From the NCBI GenBank assembly GCA_963422465.1, contig OY730170.1:4936379-5000378 (forward strand): a DNA stretch of 64,000 nt, read 5' to 3'. This document shows, piece after piece, positions 22,316 through 33,895 of the stretch. The DNA is from Lichina pygmaea (taxonomy: Eukaryota > Ascomycota > Lichinomycetes > Lichinales > Lichinaceae). The number at the start of each line of letters is the position of its first letter. The stretch's first letter is position 1. A program made the position numbers and the translations under genes. The notes under the pieces are model-generated. The model was given only the letters and a program-made list of their open reading frames with translations, did not search any database and was not told the DNA's origin.

Positions 22316-23211
22316 CTTGAATCAGAACTATTTTTACTCTCTCTAGGCTTATACTTCAAGCTAAGAACAGCATGTTTTCTTTTATCTTTCTACTCTTCAA
22401 ATACACTACCCAACTCCTCTTCTACACTTTTTTACAAACTACACAACCAAATTTCCTTCTATGTTTCTTCTCTCAGAACTGCACCAAAACCTCTGACAAC
22501 TATTTCTCTGAACTGGAGAACAGTCTGGCTGGAACAACTAACTACTAACCAAGACTTCTCAAAGAAGAGTCTACAGGAAGTTTTCCACAAAGAATAGGAA
22601 GCCAGATGGTCGGTAAGTAGAGGAAAATGTTCTTCTATTTGGGACATGTTCACCAGAAGTCCACAGAAGAAAAATCTTAATATCTTCAAAGATTTAAGAA
22701 AGGCTGAGTCTAGTCTATTCCTCCAAATTCTGTCAGCAAGAATAGGACTGGCCAGTTTTCTCTTCAGAGTAAATATCCCAGATTTTAACTCCCCTCTATG
22801 CACCTGTGGTTTTGGAGAAGAAACAGCCCAACACATCACTTTTTTCTGTAACAAATTTTCAAACCAAAGATAACAAGCTCAATTCCCTCTACAAGATTTC
22901 TCATCTGTCTTATTCTCATCCAAGCTACTTCCTAAACTTCTTTTCTGGTTTATGTCTTTGAAAAAACTTGACCAGTTCAACCTAGCCCACCAACTCTCTC
23001 TCTGAGCTTTACTAAGTCAACTATTTGTTTTAACAAATAGCCACATGTACAAATTTTCTTAGCTACTGCATATTCCTCAAGATTTTCTCTAGTCTCCCCC
23101 AAGGTCCAGTTTTTATTCCTTCAAAGGTTTTCTGGAGAAACAAACATGTACTTAGAAGTTCTGCATAGCTCTACAGCTAAATCAGTGTAAGAATAAAATA
23201 AATAAATAAAT
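22316..23211 (+). mobile_element. LINE A2, right part with 3' tail
   Basis: This continues the LINE interrupted at 9936. It encodes the ORF2 C-terminus (SLFLQILSARIGLASFLFR, then CTCGFGEETAQHITFFC at about 22,798-22,850), a 3' untranslated region, and the tail AGAAGTTCTGCATAGCTC..CAGTGTAAGAATAAAATAAAT ending near 23,211. One or two stops interrupt the frame. No duplication matching the left flank of LINE A1 was found after the tail, as expected if A1 and A2 were joined by recombination. Confidence 0.9.
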
Positions 23212-23519
23212 TGATTGTCATCGACGTCTAGCCCTTGACACAAAGGGCAAAAAACCCCGTTGTCCCACACGTCTAATGAGACGGTAAACTGCTGAGATGA
23301 CTGCAGAACAAAGAAAGAGGTCTGTAGCAGCAGAACCTCGAGATCCCTTATTCAGGGAAAGTTAGAGGGAGTCAAGTTTAGGAAGGCTGGGGGGAAGCCA
23401 CTGTCAGTGTTGGGGCCGGGGGGGTGTCAGTGCTGGTGTTGGTGTTGTTGTTATCGCTGGCTGCTGGGGAGGGTGCTGACACTGCGATGCTGCGTAGTTG
23501 TGACATAGTGATCGTGCGT

Positions 23520-23925
23520 TGACCGGGCAGTTGAACTCTCACCCGGCCCCGCCGCTTCCGGTTCTTCGGGATGTTGCTGTTGCTGCTGGAGGCATTGTTC
23601 TCGCCGTCGCCGTCGCCATCGCGCCATTGTTGCTATTGTCGCTATGTGGGCGTTGTGGGAGGGTGGCTGTTGATGCTGGTGATGCTGTTGATGGTGCCTC
23701 CGCCCGCGGCACCAGAAACCGCCCAGGTGCTGCCATCCTTGCAGCGGTGAGGCGGTTCAGCTCCCTGTCACGCATGCTACAGCTCTTCTCCCAGGCCTTG
23801 TGCCCTCGCTGATGGCAGGCACCACAGCGAGCCCGGGCTGGATCCTCTGCCACTCTGCACTGCCGGGTGTCGTGTTGGCCAGAGCAATGGGCACAACATT
23901 GTTGGTCGCGGCAGGCTGTTGTAAT
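23520..23925 (-). pseudogene. Fragment of a GC-rich LINE ORF1 (CCHC knuckles)
   Basis: The minus-strand translation contains two knuckles, CAHCSGQHDTRQC (about 23,900-23,865) and CGACHQRGHKAWEKSC (about 23,835-23,785). A basic stretch ELNRLTAARMAAPGRF and an Ala/Thr-rich tail follow. Knuckle-knuckle-ELxRL..AR is typical of Tad1-type LINE ORF1 proteins. No ORF2 is adjacent, so this is a relic of a different, GC-rich LINE family from the AT-rich LINEs to the left. Its limits are approximate. Confidence 0.55.
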
Positions 23926-24881
23926 GATTGAAGTATGTTACATACAGAGAGAGTGAGAGAGAGAGAAAGAAAGAAAAAGATGAAGAGCTTGCTTGTTTCA
24001 CTTACTCTGCTTGGTCAAGATTTACAAGATTAGATAAGGAAAAATTTGTCGTGGCAGCCATGATTCTGTGGACATTACCATCAGCATTGTCATCATCATC
24101 ATCAGTATCATCAATGTTGCCACCATCATGACCATAAGCACTCTTTCTTTCACTCTCACTCTCACTCTCACCATACATGTATCTACTTGATACTCATGCC
24201 TATACTTATGCCCATGGGTATTGTGATCATAATCGTCATAATAGCCACCATCATTATCTCTGAGAGGGAGCAGAGCCAAAGAAGAGACAAACAGCTACTC
24301 GCTCACAGGAATCAAAGACTACGGACTGGCCAGAATGAAAGACAGAAGAATTGACAGGAGGGAGAAGGAGAAAAAGGAACAAGATGATGATGATGATGAT
24401 GATGACGATGATGATGATGGCAAAGGAGAACACACTTGCATGTGTATGTTGTTGTCCTGTCTACTTGTTTGTTTTGTTTTGTTTTGTTTGTTTGGGTTGG
24501 AGGGTGATGAAGTGGGAGGGGGGACTGGAGAATGTGGAGACAGGAGAGAAGATGGGAAGGAAAAGAACAGAAGAAGATGGAGGAGAGGAGAAAGGGATGG
24601 AAGATTGGCATGTGACAGAACATGACATGAGAGACTGAGCTGCAGAAGGGAGTACTTGGTTGATCGACTGATGAGTTGGGGATAGGACGGCAAGACGACA
24701 TGGTAGCATGACAAGACCCCACGAACATGACAACATCACGGCATGACGACATGACCACCGGCTAGGAAAAGAGAAGGAGAAAGACGAGGAAGAAGAAGCA
24801 AAAGAAGAAGAAGACGAGGAGGAAAAGACGACTCGACCGCGGCAAAGGATGACAGGACAAAGTCGTCTCGCACTCGGCCGG
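23926..24881. other. Gene-free stretch with microsatellites
   Basis: No gene is supported. The stretch holds GA-rich runs (23,945-23,985), ATC/CAT-rich runs (24,080-24,130), an interrupted GAT repeat (24,383-24,419), a GTTTT repeat (24,469-24,492) and a GAA-rich tract (24,770-24,830). Open frames through these repeats are low-complexity artefacts. It is the 3' side of the bZIP gene and the border of the transposon block. Confidence 0.7.
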
Positions 24882-26139
24882 TCAGCCTGTCATCTCAACC
24901 TCGACTTTCGGTCTTCGCGGGGTGTGTTCATCCGCCTGTGCCTGTGGTGCCTGTTGTGCCTGTGCGTGTGGCTGCCGTGCGCTGTCGTGAAGAATCGGTC
25001 GATCGATGGTCTTTGAAGTAGTAACGGCACTGGGACCACTCCCTCTCCTGCTCCCACTTGCTGCGTTCCTGCCAACGACACGGCCACGGCCACGGCCACC
25101 ACCACCACTCCCACTACTGCCACTGCCACTGCCACTTCGATGTCCATCTCCAGCGTTCCCAGGAGTACGACCCCCCCCAGCAGCACCATCGCCGCCGCCG
25201 CCACCACCACCGCCACCACCGCTGCTACTGCTGCTGCTGCTAGCGACGAAGCGCGCAAACTCACGCACGACCTCCGTCGGCACTTTTTCCCAGAGCAGCG
25301 AGCGTGTGTAGACGTCGGCGACCGAGCGGGCCGAGGCCAGCGAAGCTTTCTGTTCGTGGTCGCGGCGCATGGCGGCGAGGTTGGCGCTGAGCGCTCGTCG
25401 GCCTTGGCCGTGGCACTGGACTGACAGAGGCTGGGCCGCCTGGGATGAGGAAGACGGTGGCATGCGCGCGGTCAAAGAAGACGACGAGGATGGGTCGCCG
25501 CCGACGATAAAGGTGCCTTCCGGAGGGTCCGGGGCCGAGACGATGCCGTTGTATTGGTCTGGCGTGAGACCGAAGAGCTGCTCTTCTTGCTGCGCCTTGG
25601 TCGGCCCGAGCAGTTGGCGTTGTAGCACGTCGAGCGACGATGCCGTGAGACCGACCATATTCTGCTGTTGCTGCTGTTGCTGCTGCTGTTGCTGCTGCTG
25701 TTGCTGCTGTTGCTGCTGGCCGGCGGAACTTGATCCCGGACGGGCGTTGGCCACGGCCATGTCCGGCCACGTCTGCCGCGACAATGACGACGACGTCGGC
25801 TCGACGCCTTCCATCCGGGACGACTCGTGCGGGTCGACGCCGGCGTCGCGGAAGATGTTGTCCAGCACCGTGGCCGACGCAGCCCGCATCTCGTCGGGCA
25901 GGCGCGGCATGGTCGGCGTCGACGTCGTCGAGCTCTTGGACACGACAAAAGCGCCGCAGAGCAACATCTAACATGCCCGCGTCAGCGACTGTGCGCCACA
26001 CAACCAGCACCGCCACCGTCGAACGCATGACGAAAAAACTCACCAGTAGCAAGAAGCCCGGCGCCGTCGGCTGCTCCTCGGGCACGTTGTCATTGCCGGG
26101 ATGACGATGAACGTGTGGATCGCGCTCGGGCTTTCTAGT

Positions 26140-26191
<52 letters not shown>

Positions 26192-27662
26192 TGCGGCACC
26201 AGGGCCAGCGACGACGTCTCCGGTCGCACCGGAACGTCGGGCTCGACGGAAAAGTCGTTGAGGAACGAGTACGACTGCCAGTCGGCACCGTCCATGCCCA
26301 AGCCGGCGCCGACGCCGACGCCGACACCCATCCCCATCCCCATGTTCATGTTCATGCTCATGCCCATGCCAGCGTCCATGCCGACGCCCATGCCCATGCC
26401 CACGCCCATGCCCGCGCCCGCGCCGAGGCCGGCCTCGACGTCGGAGAAATCGGCCGAGAAGCCCGACGAGCTGGGCATGGCCGACATGGCCGCGCCGTCG
26501 AGCCGCTGCACGTGCTCGGTCAGCACCGCGTTCTTCTTCCGCAGGTCGCCCGTCTTGATCGTGTGTCGCCGGATGATCTCCTCCTTCTCGAGCTGCAGGC
26601 CCTCGATGTAGCGGTCGTAGCGCTGCTGCGTGGCCTGCCACTCCTCCTCGCGACGTCGATGCTCCGACTCGCGCAGCCGCAGCTGCGAGCAGGCCTCCTC
26701 GAGATCGCTGACGATGTTGGTGTACTGCTTCTTCTCCTCTTCCAACCGTTCGGTGTGCTGCTTCTTGCGCTGCCGCGAGTCGAGCCTGCAGGGGCCGGTC
26801 AGTCGCCAATCTCACACTCCGACCACCGCACCCCGAGGGAGGACGACGCGGAGAGCGAGAGGAAAGGAGAGGAGACGTACGCTGCCTGTCGGTTCCGGAG
26901 CAGGCGCTTCTGCTGCTTGAGCTCTTTGATCTCGCGGTCGTCGTTCGACTGCGCGATCAGCTGGTCGATGTTGAGCAGGTTCCGCTCGGCCGGAATCTCG
27001 AAGCGGGCGTTCTTCTTGCGGATGCCGTCGCGCCGCAGCAGGGGCGAATGCGGGCTCGGTGGGCTGCCCGGTCGTGGCCGCGACGGCACGGCGTGGAGAC
27101 CGAGCGCATCGCCGCCGACGGGAGCGGTCGAGCTCCAGTCGCCCATCGGCGAGGTCGGCATGGAGTCGTCGGTCGAGAGGGGCAAGGCAAAAGGGCCGAT
27201 CGGATGCGGTTCCGGCGCGGCGGTCGTCGCGACGCCGGCCGAGCCAGGCCAGTAGGACGCCGAGACGGAGCCGTCGTAGTCGGAAGTGAGGCCGTCGTAG
27301 ATCGGCGTCGGCGTGCACGACCCGGACGGCCACGATCCGACCGGGCTGCGGAAGGTCAGCGCGGCCGGGTGATGCGGGCGCACGACGGCCGGCGGCCGGG
27401 TCGCGTGGGTGACGGCGCCGTTGGCGGTGGAGAAGTCGGCCCAGTCGGCGGCGGGCCCCGTCCGGGCGCCGGCCGCGAGGGCACCTTCCGTCGAGGCCGA
27501 GAACGGGTCGGCGGGGCCGAGCGGGCAGTCGAGGATGCGCTCGTCCACGCGCTTGGCCTGACGATCGCCGTCGCGGTCGACGTCGTCCACTTCGAACAGG
27601 TCGCGCGGGCCCACGTCAACGGCCAGGGTGCCGGGACTGAAGTATTCCTGGTACGAGGTCAT
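24882..27662 (-). CDS. bZIP transcription factor with two polyglutamine tracts and a short hydrophobic segment
   Basis: A predicted nuclear DNA-binding regulator of 869 aa in three exons: 27,662-26,881, 26,785-26,044 and 25,967-24,882. The introns (26,786-26,880; 25,968-26,043) have GTACGT/CAG and GTGAGT/TAG ends, and phases match. The basic region (KRLLRNRQAALDSRQRKKQH, about residues 252-271) spans intron 1 and runs into a heptad zipper to about 305. The middle is Gly/Met-rich (GMGMGVGM). A polyQ run precedes a hydrophobic stretch (GFLLLMLLCGAFVVS, about residues 504-518) that spans intron 2 and is followed by PRLPDEMRAASATVLDNIF. A second polyQ starts near residue 592. The C-terminus is Ser/Gly-rich. 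The start MTSYQEYFSPG is preferred, although the frame stays open upstream to 27,935. A C-terminal membrane tether is possible but unproven. Confidence 0.88.
25660..25722 (-). repeat. CAG/CTG tract encoding second polyQ of the bZIP factor
   Basis: Interrupted CTG/TTG run on the plus strand, read as about 20 Gln on the coding strand. Mixed CAG and CAA codons make it less slippage-prone than a pure repeat. Confidence 0.85.
26139..26193 (-). repeat. CAG/CTG tract encoding first polyQ of the bZIP factor
   Basis: A nearly pure CTG run on the plus strand (CAG on the coding strand), about 18 Gln. It is likely length-variable between strains because it is almost uninterrupted. Confidence 0.85.
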
Positions 27663-28620
27663 TGCGACGGTGGTCCTCGTCGACGTCGTCCTCACGCTCC
27701 CTGACGACGAGATCGGGTTTCGGCTTGCGACCGGAGATCGACTCTGCAAAGATCGAGGGAGGAGGCGCGTGCGATACTCGACGTCGTCGACGCCATGTAC
27801 CAACGGGAGTAGCTCCGACGGTAGTCGCAAGGGCAGCAGCAGCGCCGCCACCACCACCACCACCACACAGCCGCTGCAAGACCAAGAACGTTTCCCCGAC
27901 GAGGGAAGGTTGGATGGACAGACGAGATGTCGCACTTCGTGAGAGGTTGTCGCTGCGTAGACGTCAGGTAGGATGGTATCGTGGGATGCGACGCTCCGGT
28001 CGATGCAGCTGGAGACCGCTGGCTAAGTGGTACGTACGTACATACGTTCGTAGGGCCGTTGTTTTTTTTAAAAGCTGTGGAGAGCTTGAGGAAGGTGGGG
28101 GGGGGGGGGGGGGGGAGGGAAAGAAGGGAGAGCCTAATAAAGTAGCGAGGAAGACTGGCGAGCAAGACTGGCGAGTAAGGATGGGTGTGTGGGCAGGGGG
28201 GTATTAGAACCAAGAGTACTGATACTCGTACGCACAGGTGACGGCGCTAGCGGTAGTGGTGAGTAGAACAACGGGTGACCTTGGAATGACGGCTCGTCCG
28301 TAGCGGTCAAGAAGTCAACGGCCCCCCCCCCCCCCCCCCCCCCCCTGTGTCCCCTCGGTTTCTTTTCGTCTCCGCCATCGCGTCCTCTTGCGTGGTTGAT
28401 CCTCACCTTGGGCGACTACGTCGACTGCGTCGGGGTACGAGTACAGAGCTACATACGAACGCCGACCAGGAGTACTTTAGTGCTGTTCTTGCGTAGCTAG
28501 TTACAGCACCTACGCAATTGTACATACAGCACTCCGTACGCATGTATGAGGGTACGTATCGGGTGTCGAAAGATTGATACCTGACGGCAAACAATATCAC
28601 GTGAGCATCATGTGATCGAT
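27663..28620. promoter_or_regulatory. Upstream region of the bZIP gene with G19 and C24 homopolymers
   Basis: This is the region upstream of the bZIP start codon. It contains a CCACCA-type run (27,850-27,870), a run of 19 G (28,097-28,115), a run of 24 C (28,322-28,345), a TACGTACGTACATACG cluster (28,031-28,046) and TATCACGTGAGC (28,597-28,608), an E-box. Open frames here are not conserved-looking. It probably holds the promoter and leader, but no transcription start can be placed. Confidence 0.4.
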
Positions 28621-31600
28621 TGGCTCTCGAGGCGAGTTTCCGTCGGTCGGGGCCCACGGTGGCCCGGAACATCCGATCGAGCTTCGCGATCCGGGGGAGG
28701 GGATGATTGCCCGCAGCCTCGTGAGGCAGGGAAGGTCGAGGCGACCAGTCCGGGCAGGTCGAGGCGAGCCGCGCAAGGTCGAGCGGGGTTTCGCGACGAG
28801 ACCCAGACGGTCGACGATATTTCGACCCACCCGACCGACCCAGTCAGGGCCAAGTGCAACGCCGATACGACGGAACCAAGCAAAAAATTCACACGGAAGA
28901 ATTTCCTCCAGAAAAGAAGAGTTTTGATCAAAACGGTCATTTACGGTCTGGAGGAAAAGGCGGGCAGACGTCGGACGACCGTTGGCGGTGATGGACTTCT
29001 TGGGTTGTTTTGACTTTCCATCCACCCTGGCTGGCCCACCGTGTTTCTGTTTCGCGTCGCCAAAAAAAGAATGCCCCGAGGCTGCCGTGCGACTAGGCGC
29101 GAGAGGATCAAAGGACGGGACCGCAAAGAGACGGGTTCAGGCGGTGAGTGCCCGTCAGTTGGACGTCAGGACGACTTTGATCAACACGGCCTGGGAGATG
29201 CGACGGCGAGGAAACATGACTGGCCCTACAGCATCATACGTGAGCATGCACGGAGGTACGTACGGGCAGAGACACGGCGTGAGGCGCCAGTGGAAAGAAG
29301 GGCTTTCGGAAAGGGCTTCCGGAAGGGCCTCCTCGAGTTGGGTTGGCGCACGAGCCTGGGTCGAGGGTCGAGGGTCTCGCTCGTCAGGAGAACGCTCAGG
29401 CGACAAGCGTCGTTGTGCCGTACGCCGCACGAGCCTATTGTAGATCTACCTTGGCTCTCGTTGGTGTGGTGGTCCGGTCCAGTGCCCGTAGGGCTATGGG
29501 ACGACTTCCGCCGGATACGGGCGCGGGTCCGATCCCTTCCTCGTGGCCCTTGCTCGTGCTTGTGAGCAGAGCCTATCCGATGGGGGGGGCAGAACGGTGT
29601 CGGACTGTGGGCGCGGCTCTCTCTCTCTCTCTCTCGCACCCTGAGACGACCGAGGCGGTGCCATACCACGCCATTCGCTGGGATCCGACGCCCGGTACTT
29701 CTTGTTCCCGGCTCAGGGCCCGACTGTCGAGAGGGAGCGTCCGCGGATGTCTGGCTAGCTGCCCGACTGGCGCGGAGAAGGGAGAAGGGTCGAACATCCG
29801 CATCCAACCGAGGCCTTGCGCGGCGCGTGCGATGGGGAGCGTGACGGTCGAGTGTCAGGCCCCGACGAGCTTCGGCAGCAGCGCCGCTCGGACATGATCC
29901 GATGCGGGCGGCCTGAGAAGCTCGAGCGACACTTCGCAACGTAGTGGTGGTACTCCGTCCTCGTAGTACTACGGAAGTACGTATGATCTGCCGCCGAGTG
30001 TCGAACCTGGAACGTGAGGGACGAGCTTTGGGTAGCGATGCATTAGCACGAACGGAGAGGCGCGGGAGACGGACACCGAACCAAACAAGGCAGGGCGATC
30101 CGCCCATGAGGCTCAAGGAGCCTGTCATTCGACGCCAGTGGCGTCGCCGTCAGCCGTCTCCTCCGAGCCCAGAAGCTGAACCGACCCGGAAGGCCCTGTG
30201 GCGGGCCCCACAGGCCCACGACGCCCCGCCAACCCGAGGGGCCCGAAAGCCCAACGACCAAGGCTTTGGCGGGCCATGCCTAGCCTGAGGCTTAAGCTTG
30301 GCGGTCAGGGAAGCTCGCGCTGCTCCCGTCCGGTGTTTCGGCATCACGTGCGTCTGGGCCTTGGAAGGGTCGCCACTGTTTGCCAGGTGCCGATGGCGAC
30401 GGAGCCTCCCCGAGATCCGACTGGACGTCCCTGGACGTGATATCCTCCCGCTGTCACTGCCGCTGCCCGATCGTACGTACACCCCCCGCACGTGATGTCG
30501 GAGGACCTGGACATGCCCGCCGTGGAACGACGACGAGGGAGACCAAGTGGAAGAAGGGACGACGGCGACCGTCGAAACACAAGCATCCCTGTCGACCAGG
30601 AAGGCCGTCCAGTGGACGGGGCGGTTGCAAGCGCCTTGGTGCCTTGTTCGCACCTCGACGGGCGTCGTTCTTTCCTTCGTCGGGCGCGACCCAGCACCAG
30701 CAGCAGCAGCGTCGAGCGCCACCCCGTCGCGGCCCAGTCCGTCGTCGTCGTCGTCGTCGTTGTCGTCGTCCTCTCTCCTCGAGAGGGCCCATGCTCCGGC
30801 GTCTGGGTGCAGGCAGTAGTTCTAGCGGCGGTGGAAGCATGCGCCCGCCACTTCCCGTTTCGTCCGTCGGGCCACGCTGATAATCACCGGGCACATGCAC
30901 GTCCGTCCCCGAGTCGCCCACATCCCAAGACCCGGCGATCTCGTCTCTGATGTGATGGCCAGTGTCCCGTGCCGACCCCGTGTGTCTCCAGATCCTGCTA
31001 AAACAGCAACGTTTGCTTGTTGGCCACTGGTCCTGTTTCCCTTTTCTCCCCCCACGGATGACCCGATGCCCAGGGCCGGGCGACGGCACATCACGTCACG
31101 AGCTCGCATCCGCGCCCGACGACCGTCGGAACCCCGGGTCGTACAGGCAGGTACAGTACCTCTTGTACAGTGCGAGCGGACGTGGTACTTTGTGTAGCTC
31201 CAGGTAGTGAGTGCGTTTTTGGTAAGGTCTGATGCGCCGTCACTCGTCCTGCTATTCGCGTTATCGCGACGACCGGGTCTGCCGTGGCACACTTTGCGCC
31301 GCACGTACCGAAAACAGCGACGAAGCATCAAGGTCCTCCGGATTCCTCCTTGTTTTCCCCCCCCCCCCTTCAACTTGAACTCCAGCAGAACATGCAACGT
31401 GACCACCTTCCTGATACCCTATGGTCCCGGGATTTCTTCCGTCTCCGGTGCTTGAAGCTGGGGTCTTCAGTATGTGCGGAGCGTATATCGACTTCCTTTC
31501 AAATCTCTCGAGTATTGGCGGGCACACTAATGCAGCAGGATTCTCCTTGGTTCCTCGAATCTGATTTTGGTTCTGTTCTCGACCCCGAGAAGTCAGCCCC

Positions 31601-31700
31601 CAAGAGTCACGAACGCATAGGATCGACTGGATGCGTACAAGGTCAAGCAGAATTCTCCGGACGTACAGACGTACGTATGTGCAGGACTGATGGTATAGCT
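28621..31700. other. Long GC-rich stretch, no supported gene
   Basis: Open frames of up to 300 codons exist on both strands, but they overlap one another and read as Arg/Pro/Ser-rich low-complexity sequence. None shows recognisable domains or convincing splice structure, so no gene is called. The stretch has repeated AGGTCGAGGCGA-type motifs (28,734-28,790), a CT repeat (29,617-29,634), a GTC/CGT repeat (30,740-30,770) and several TACGTAC motifs. It lies in an unusually long 6-kb gap between the bZIP gene and the CCCH gene. Confidence 0.5.
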
Positions 31701-32937
31701 TATGGAAAGTAGATTCATTGATTCGAAGTCGTAAGAATTACTCTACACAACCACCTGCTGTTGTACTGTACCGTACGCACCAGAGTGAATCTCTCATACA
31801 ACAGATTTAAACTGTTAAATCTGGTTGGCTTGTGAAAGGGAGAAGTTACAACTCCGACAGACCTGTCACATTACCGGTATCACTGACAAGTGTTTGTTGA
31901 AGGATAATGTGGTGCCTCCTGGAGCTAGCCCTAGCAATAAAGCTTAGGGCTTGAAGGGGGCATACGGCTGATAAGCTAGCCTTTCTGGATGAATCAGTCG
32001 TCTCACCAACGTCTCTCCTTTTCGCTGCCTGCTTATGCCCGATAACCAAAGGGTAATCCTACGAAAACAACCCGAAGCCCCCTTCTTGTCGAGGCCGAAG
32101 CTTCTCAACTTGTTCGACTGTTGTGTTACCGGTACCACCACACTTCTCTTCACAGGGAAAAGGCTTCACGGTATCGTGGGCATGGATGGCAAAGAGCTGT
32201 GCAGTACTCTGGATCTACAGAAGTTCTATCCCGAGAAGGTTGAAAGGTCACGTCGTCCAGAGTAGTTCTGACAAGACCACTTATGTATCCTATGAAGTCA
32301 GTGCCATCCATCTTGCTCATGCCCCATAGCAATAGAGTAACAACCTGACAGAGACAGTACGTAAGCAATCATGAGAAATGCCAGTGAAGGATTGCAGGGG
32401 TGTCGAGATCAGCCTCCCCCTGAGCGACGGCTAAATTGTTGTCTGCAGGCACGTGACAGTCTGCAGAGTTTTCCTCTTCTTCTTTGTCGTCGCTCCTACG
32501 TATGTAGATTTTAGTTAGTTAGGCAAGAGAAATGAATCTACGCAGCTACTCGTACCCATGGGTACTTGACTCTTATAATGTTAGCGCGTGACTTTGTTTG
32601 AGCCGTATTTTAAGCTGCAGTAAGCAAAAAAGTCTTTCACCACATGTGTGCAACAGGCTCCTGACCAAATACTATAGAGTCTCAAGTCTTTTGCTCAATC
32701 TAGCTAGTTATGTGGCTCAACCAAAGTCCCACGCTAACTTGATAAGAGTCGCCTACGAGTACAGCACCTCTCCAAATAGTCGACCAGCTGTCGGGCTTTC
32801 ACAACCTGACAGAGACAGTATGTAAGCAAACATGAGAAATGCCAGTGAAGGAAGAGTGAGGATACCGACAAGAAAAAGAACATGTACCGTACCAAAAGAA
32901 AGCTACGATGTAAAATTCAGTGACAACATTGTACAGT
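31701..32937. other. AT-richer gap with a 50-bp direct repeat
   Basis: No gene is seen. A ~50-bp direct repeat starting CAACCTGACAGAGACAGTA lies at 32,341-32,391 and again at 32,802-32,851, with about two mismatches. TTACCGGTA occurs at 31,872 and 32,136. The composition is more AT-rich than the flanks, suggesting old inserted DNA. Confidence 0.5.
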
Positions 32938-33431
32938 TGCTGGAGCTACAAGGCAATAGCCTGCTCTGAGCGGGGAGAAGATCATGATCGTTGATGCCCT
33001 CCCGGACCCGAGAGCTACAGTATATGGCCCCCTATCTAGCTGACTAACACAACTGCTGACTAAGCCAGGCTCAGCCCTGGCCCTGCGGCCGCAACAAAAA
33101 AAAACCTTTGCTTCACATTTTCAAATCACCAATTTCTCAGACAGGCGATTGTCCACAAACACACACACACACACACACACACACAAACCAACTCATAATC
33201 TAGACATCAGCCAGCTCTCCACTTGAGGGCAGCCAGCAGATGAAAAAGACTTCTTCTTCTTCTTCTTTGTACATATGTACTGTAGTTGTTGTGGCCACAG
33301 GGCTGAGCCTGGCTTAGTCAGTACTGTTAGTCGGCTAGATAGGGGCCCATATAGCCCTCGGGTCCGAGAGGGCGTCGATGATCATCATCTTCTCCCCGCT
33401 CAGAGCAGGCCATTGCCTTGTAGCTCCAGCA
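32938..33431. repeat. Fold-back inverted repeat (arms about 150 bp)
   Basis: The left arm (32,938 to about 33,095) begins TGCTGGAGCTACAAGGCAAT. The reverse complement of the right arm (about 33,285-33,431) begins with the same 20 bases and stays similar over about 150 bp, including GCCTGCTCTGAGCGGGGAG and GCCAGGCTCAGCCCTG. The loop of about 190 bp holds a CA repeat (33,160-33,184) and a CTT repeat. It could be a MITE or fold-back element, or an inverted duplication. It encodes no protein. No convincing target duplication was found. Confidence 0.75.
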
Positions 33432-33670
33432 GTAGTGTTCAAGCCCGGCTGTCAAATTTACAATTCCACAGGCTACTGTACGTACGAATGGTCTCCGTTG
33501 GTACAGAACGTGCCTCGCTTTCTTTTACGTATTACCCCACCGTCAACAAGAGACCCCTCCATCCTACTCGCCCATCTCTCCCACCTCCCCCACCTCCATC
33601 AAAAAAGACGTCGCCGAAGCGCGCTCTACGCGTGAACAAGAGCTCAAGTTGGCGTTCACCAGGAAGGGTA

Positions 33671-33711
<41 letters not shown>

Positions 33712-33895
33712 ACCCTTTCGCGATCCGTCCGAATGCCGGCGTTGAGTGATTGGGGAGGACTCGCTGCATGTTGTTGTACGTCTCCCCTTTATCGCCATCA
33801 TCATCGTCATCGTCACCAAGACCGGCAGAGTTATTCAAAAAAAGGTGTTATACAGAATAGTCACGGATAAGAAGCACCCCTAACTAAAATCGATG
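33432..33895. other. 3' flank of the CCCH gene with GCT repeat
   Basis: This stretch holds a (GCT)n run at 33,671-33,708 (polyQ on one strand, polyAla on the other) flanked by the inverted words GAAGGGTA and TACCCTTTC. CATCATCGTCATCGTC lies near 33,800. Open frames across it are repeat-driven, and no gene is supported. Confidence 0.5.

Noticed and set aside
24312-24758. His/Ser-rich open frame over microsatellites
   Set aside because: Made of GAT/ATC and GTTTT repeats, with no conserved sequence.
24890-25264. Ala/Val-rich frame overlapping the bZIP C-terminus
   Set aside because: Shadow of the Gly/Ser-coding repeats of the bZIP exon in another frame.
29226-30128. 300-codon open frame on the minus strand
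   Set aside because: It overlaps other frames of similar length in GC-rich DNA, is Arg/Ser/Pro-rich, and has no domain or splice support.
30150-31089. Overlapping open frames on both strands
   Set aside because: Composition-driven, with CGT/GTC repeat content and no recognisable motif.
33656-33838. polyQ micro-gene downstream of the CCCH gene
   Set aside because: The frame is produced by a GCT repeat and lies in the likely 3' untranslated region.
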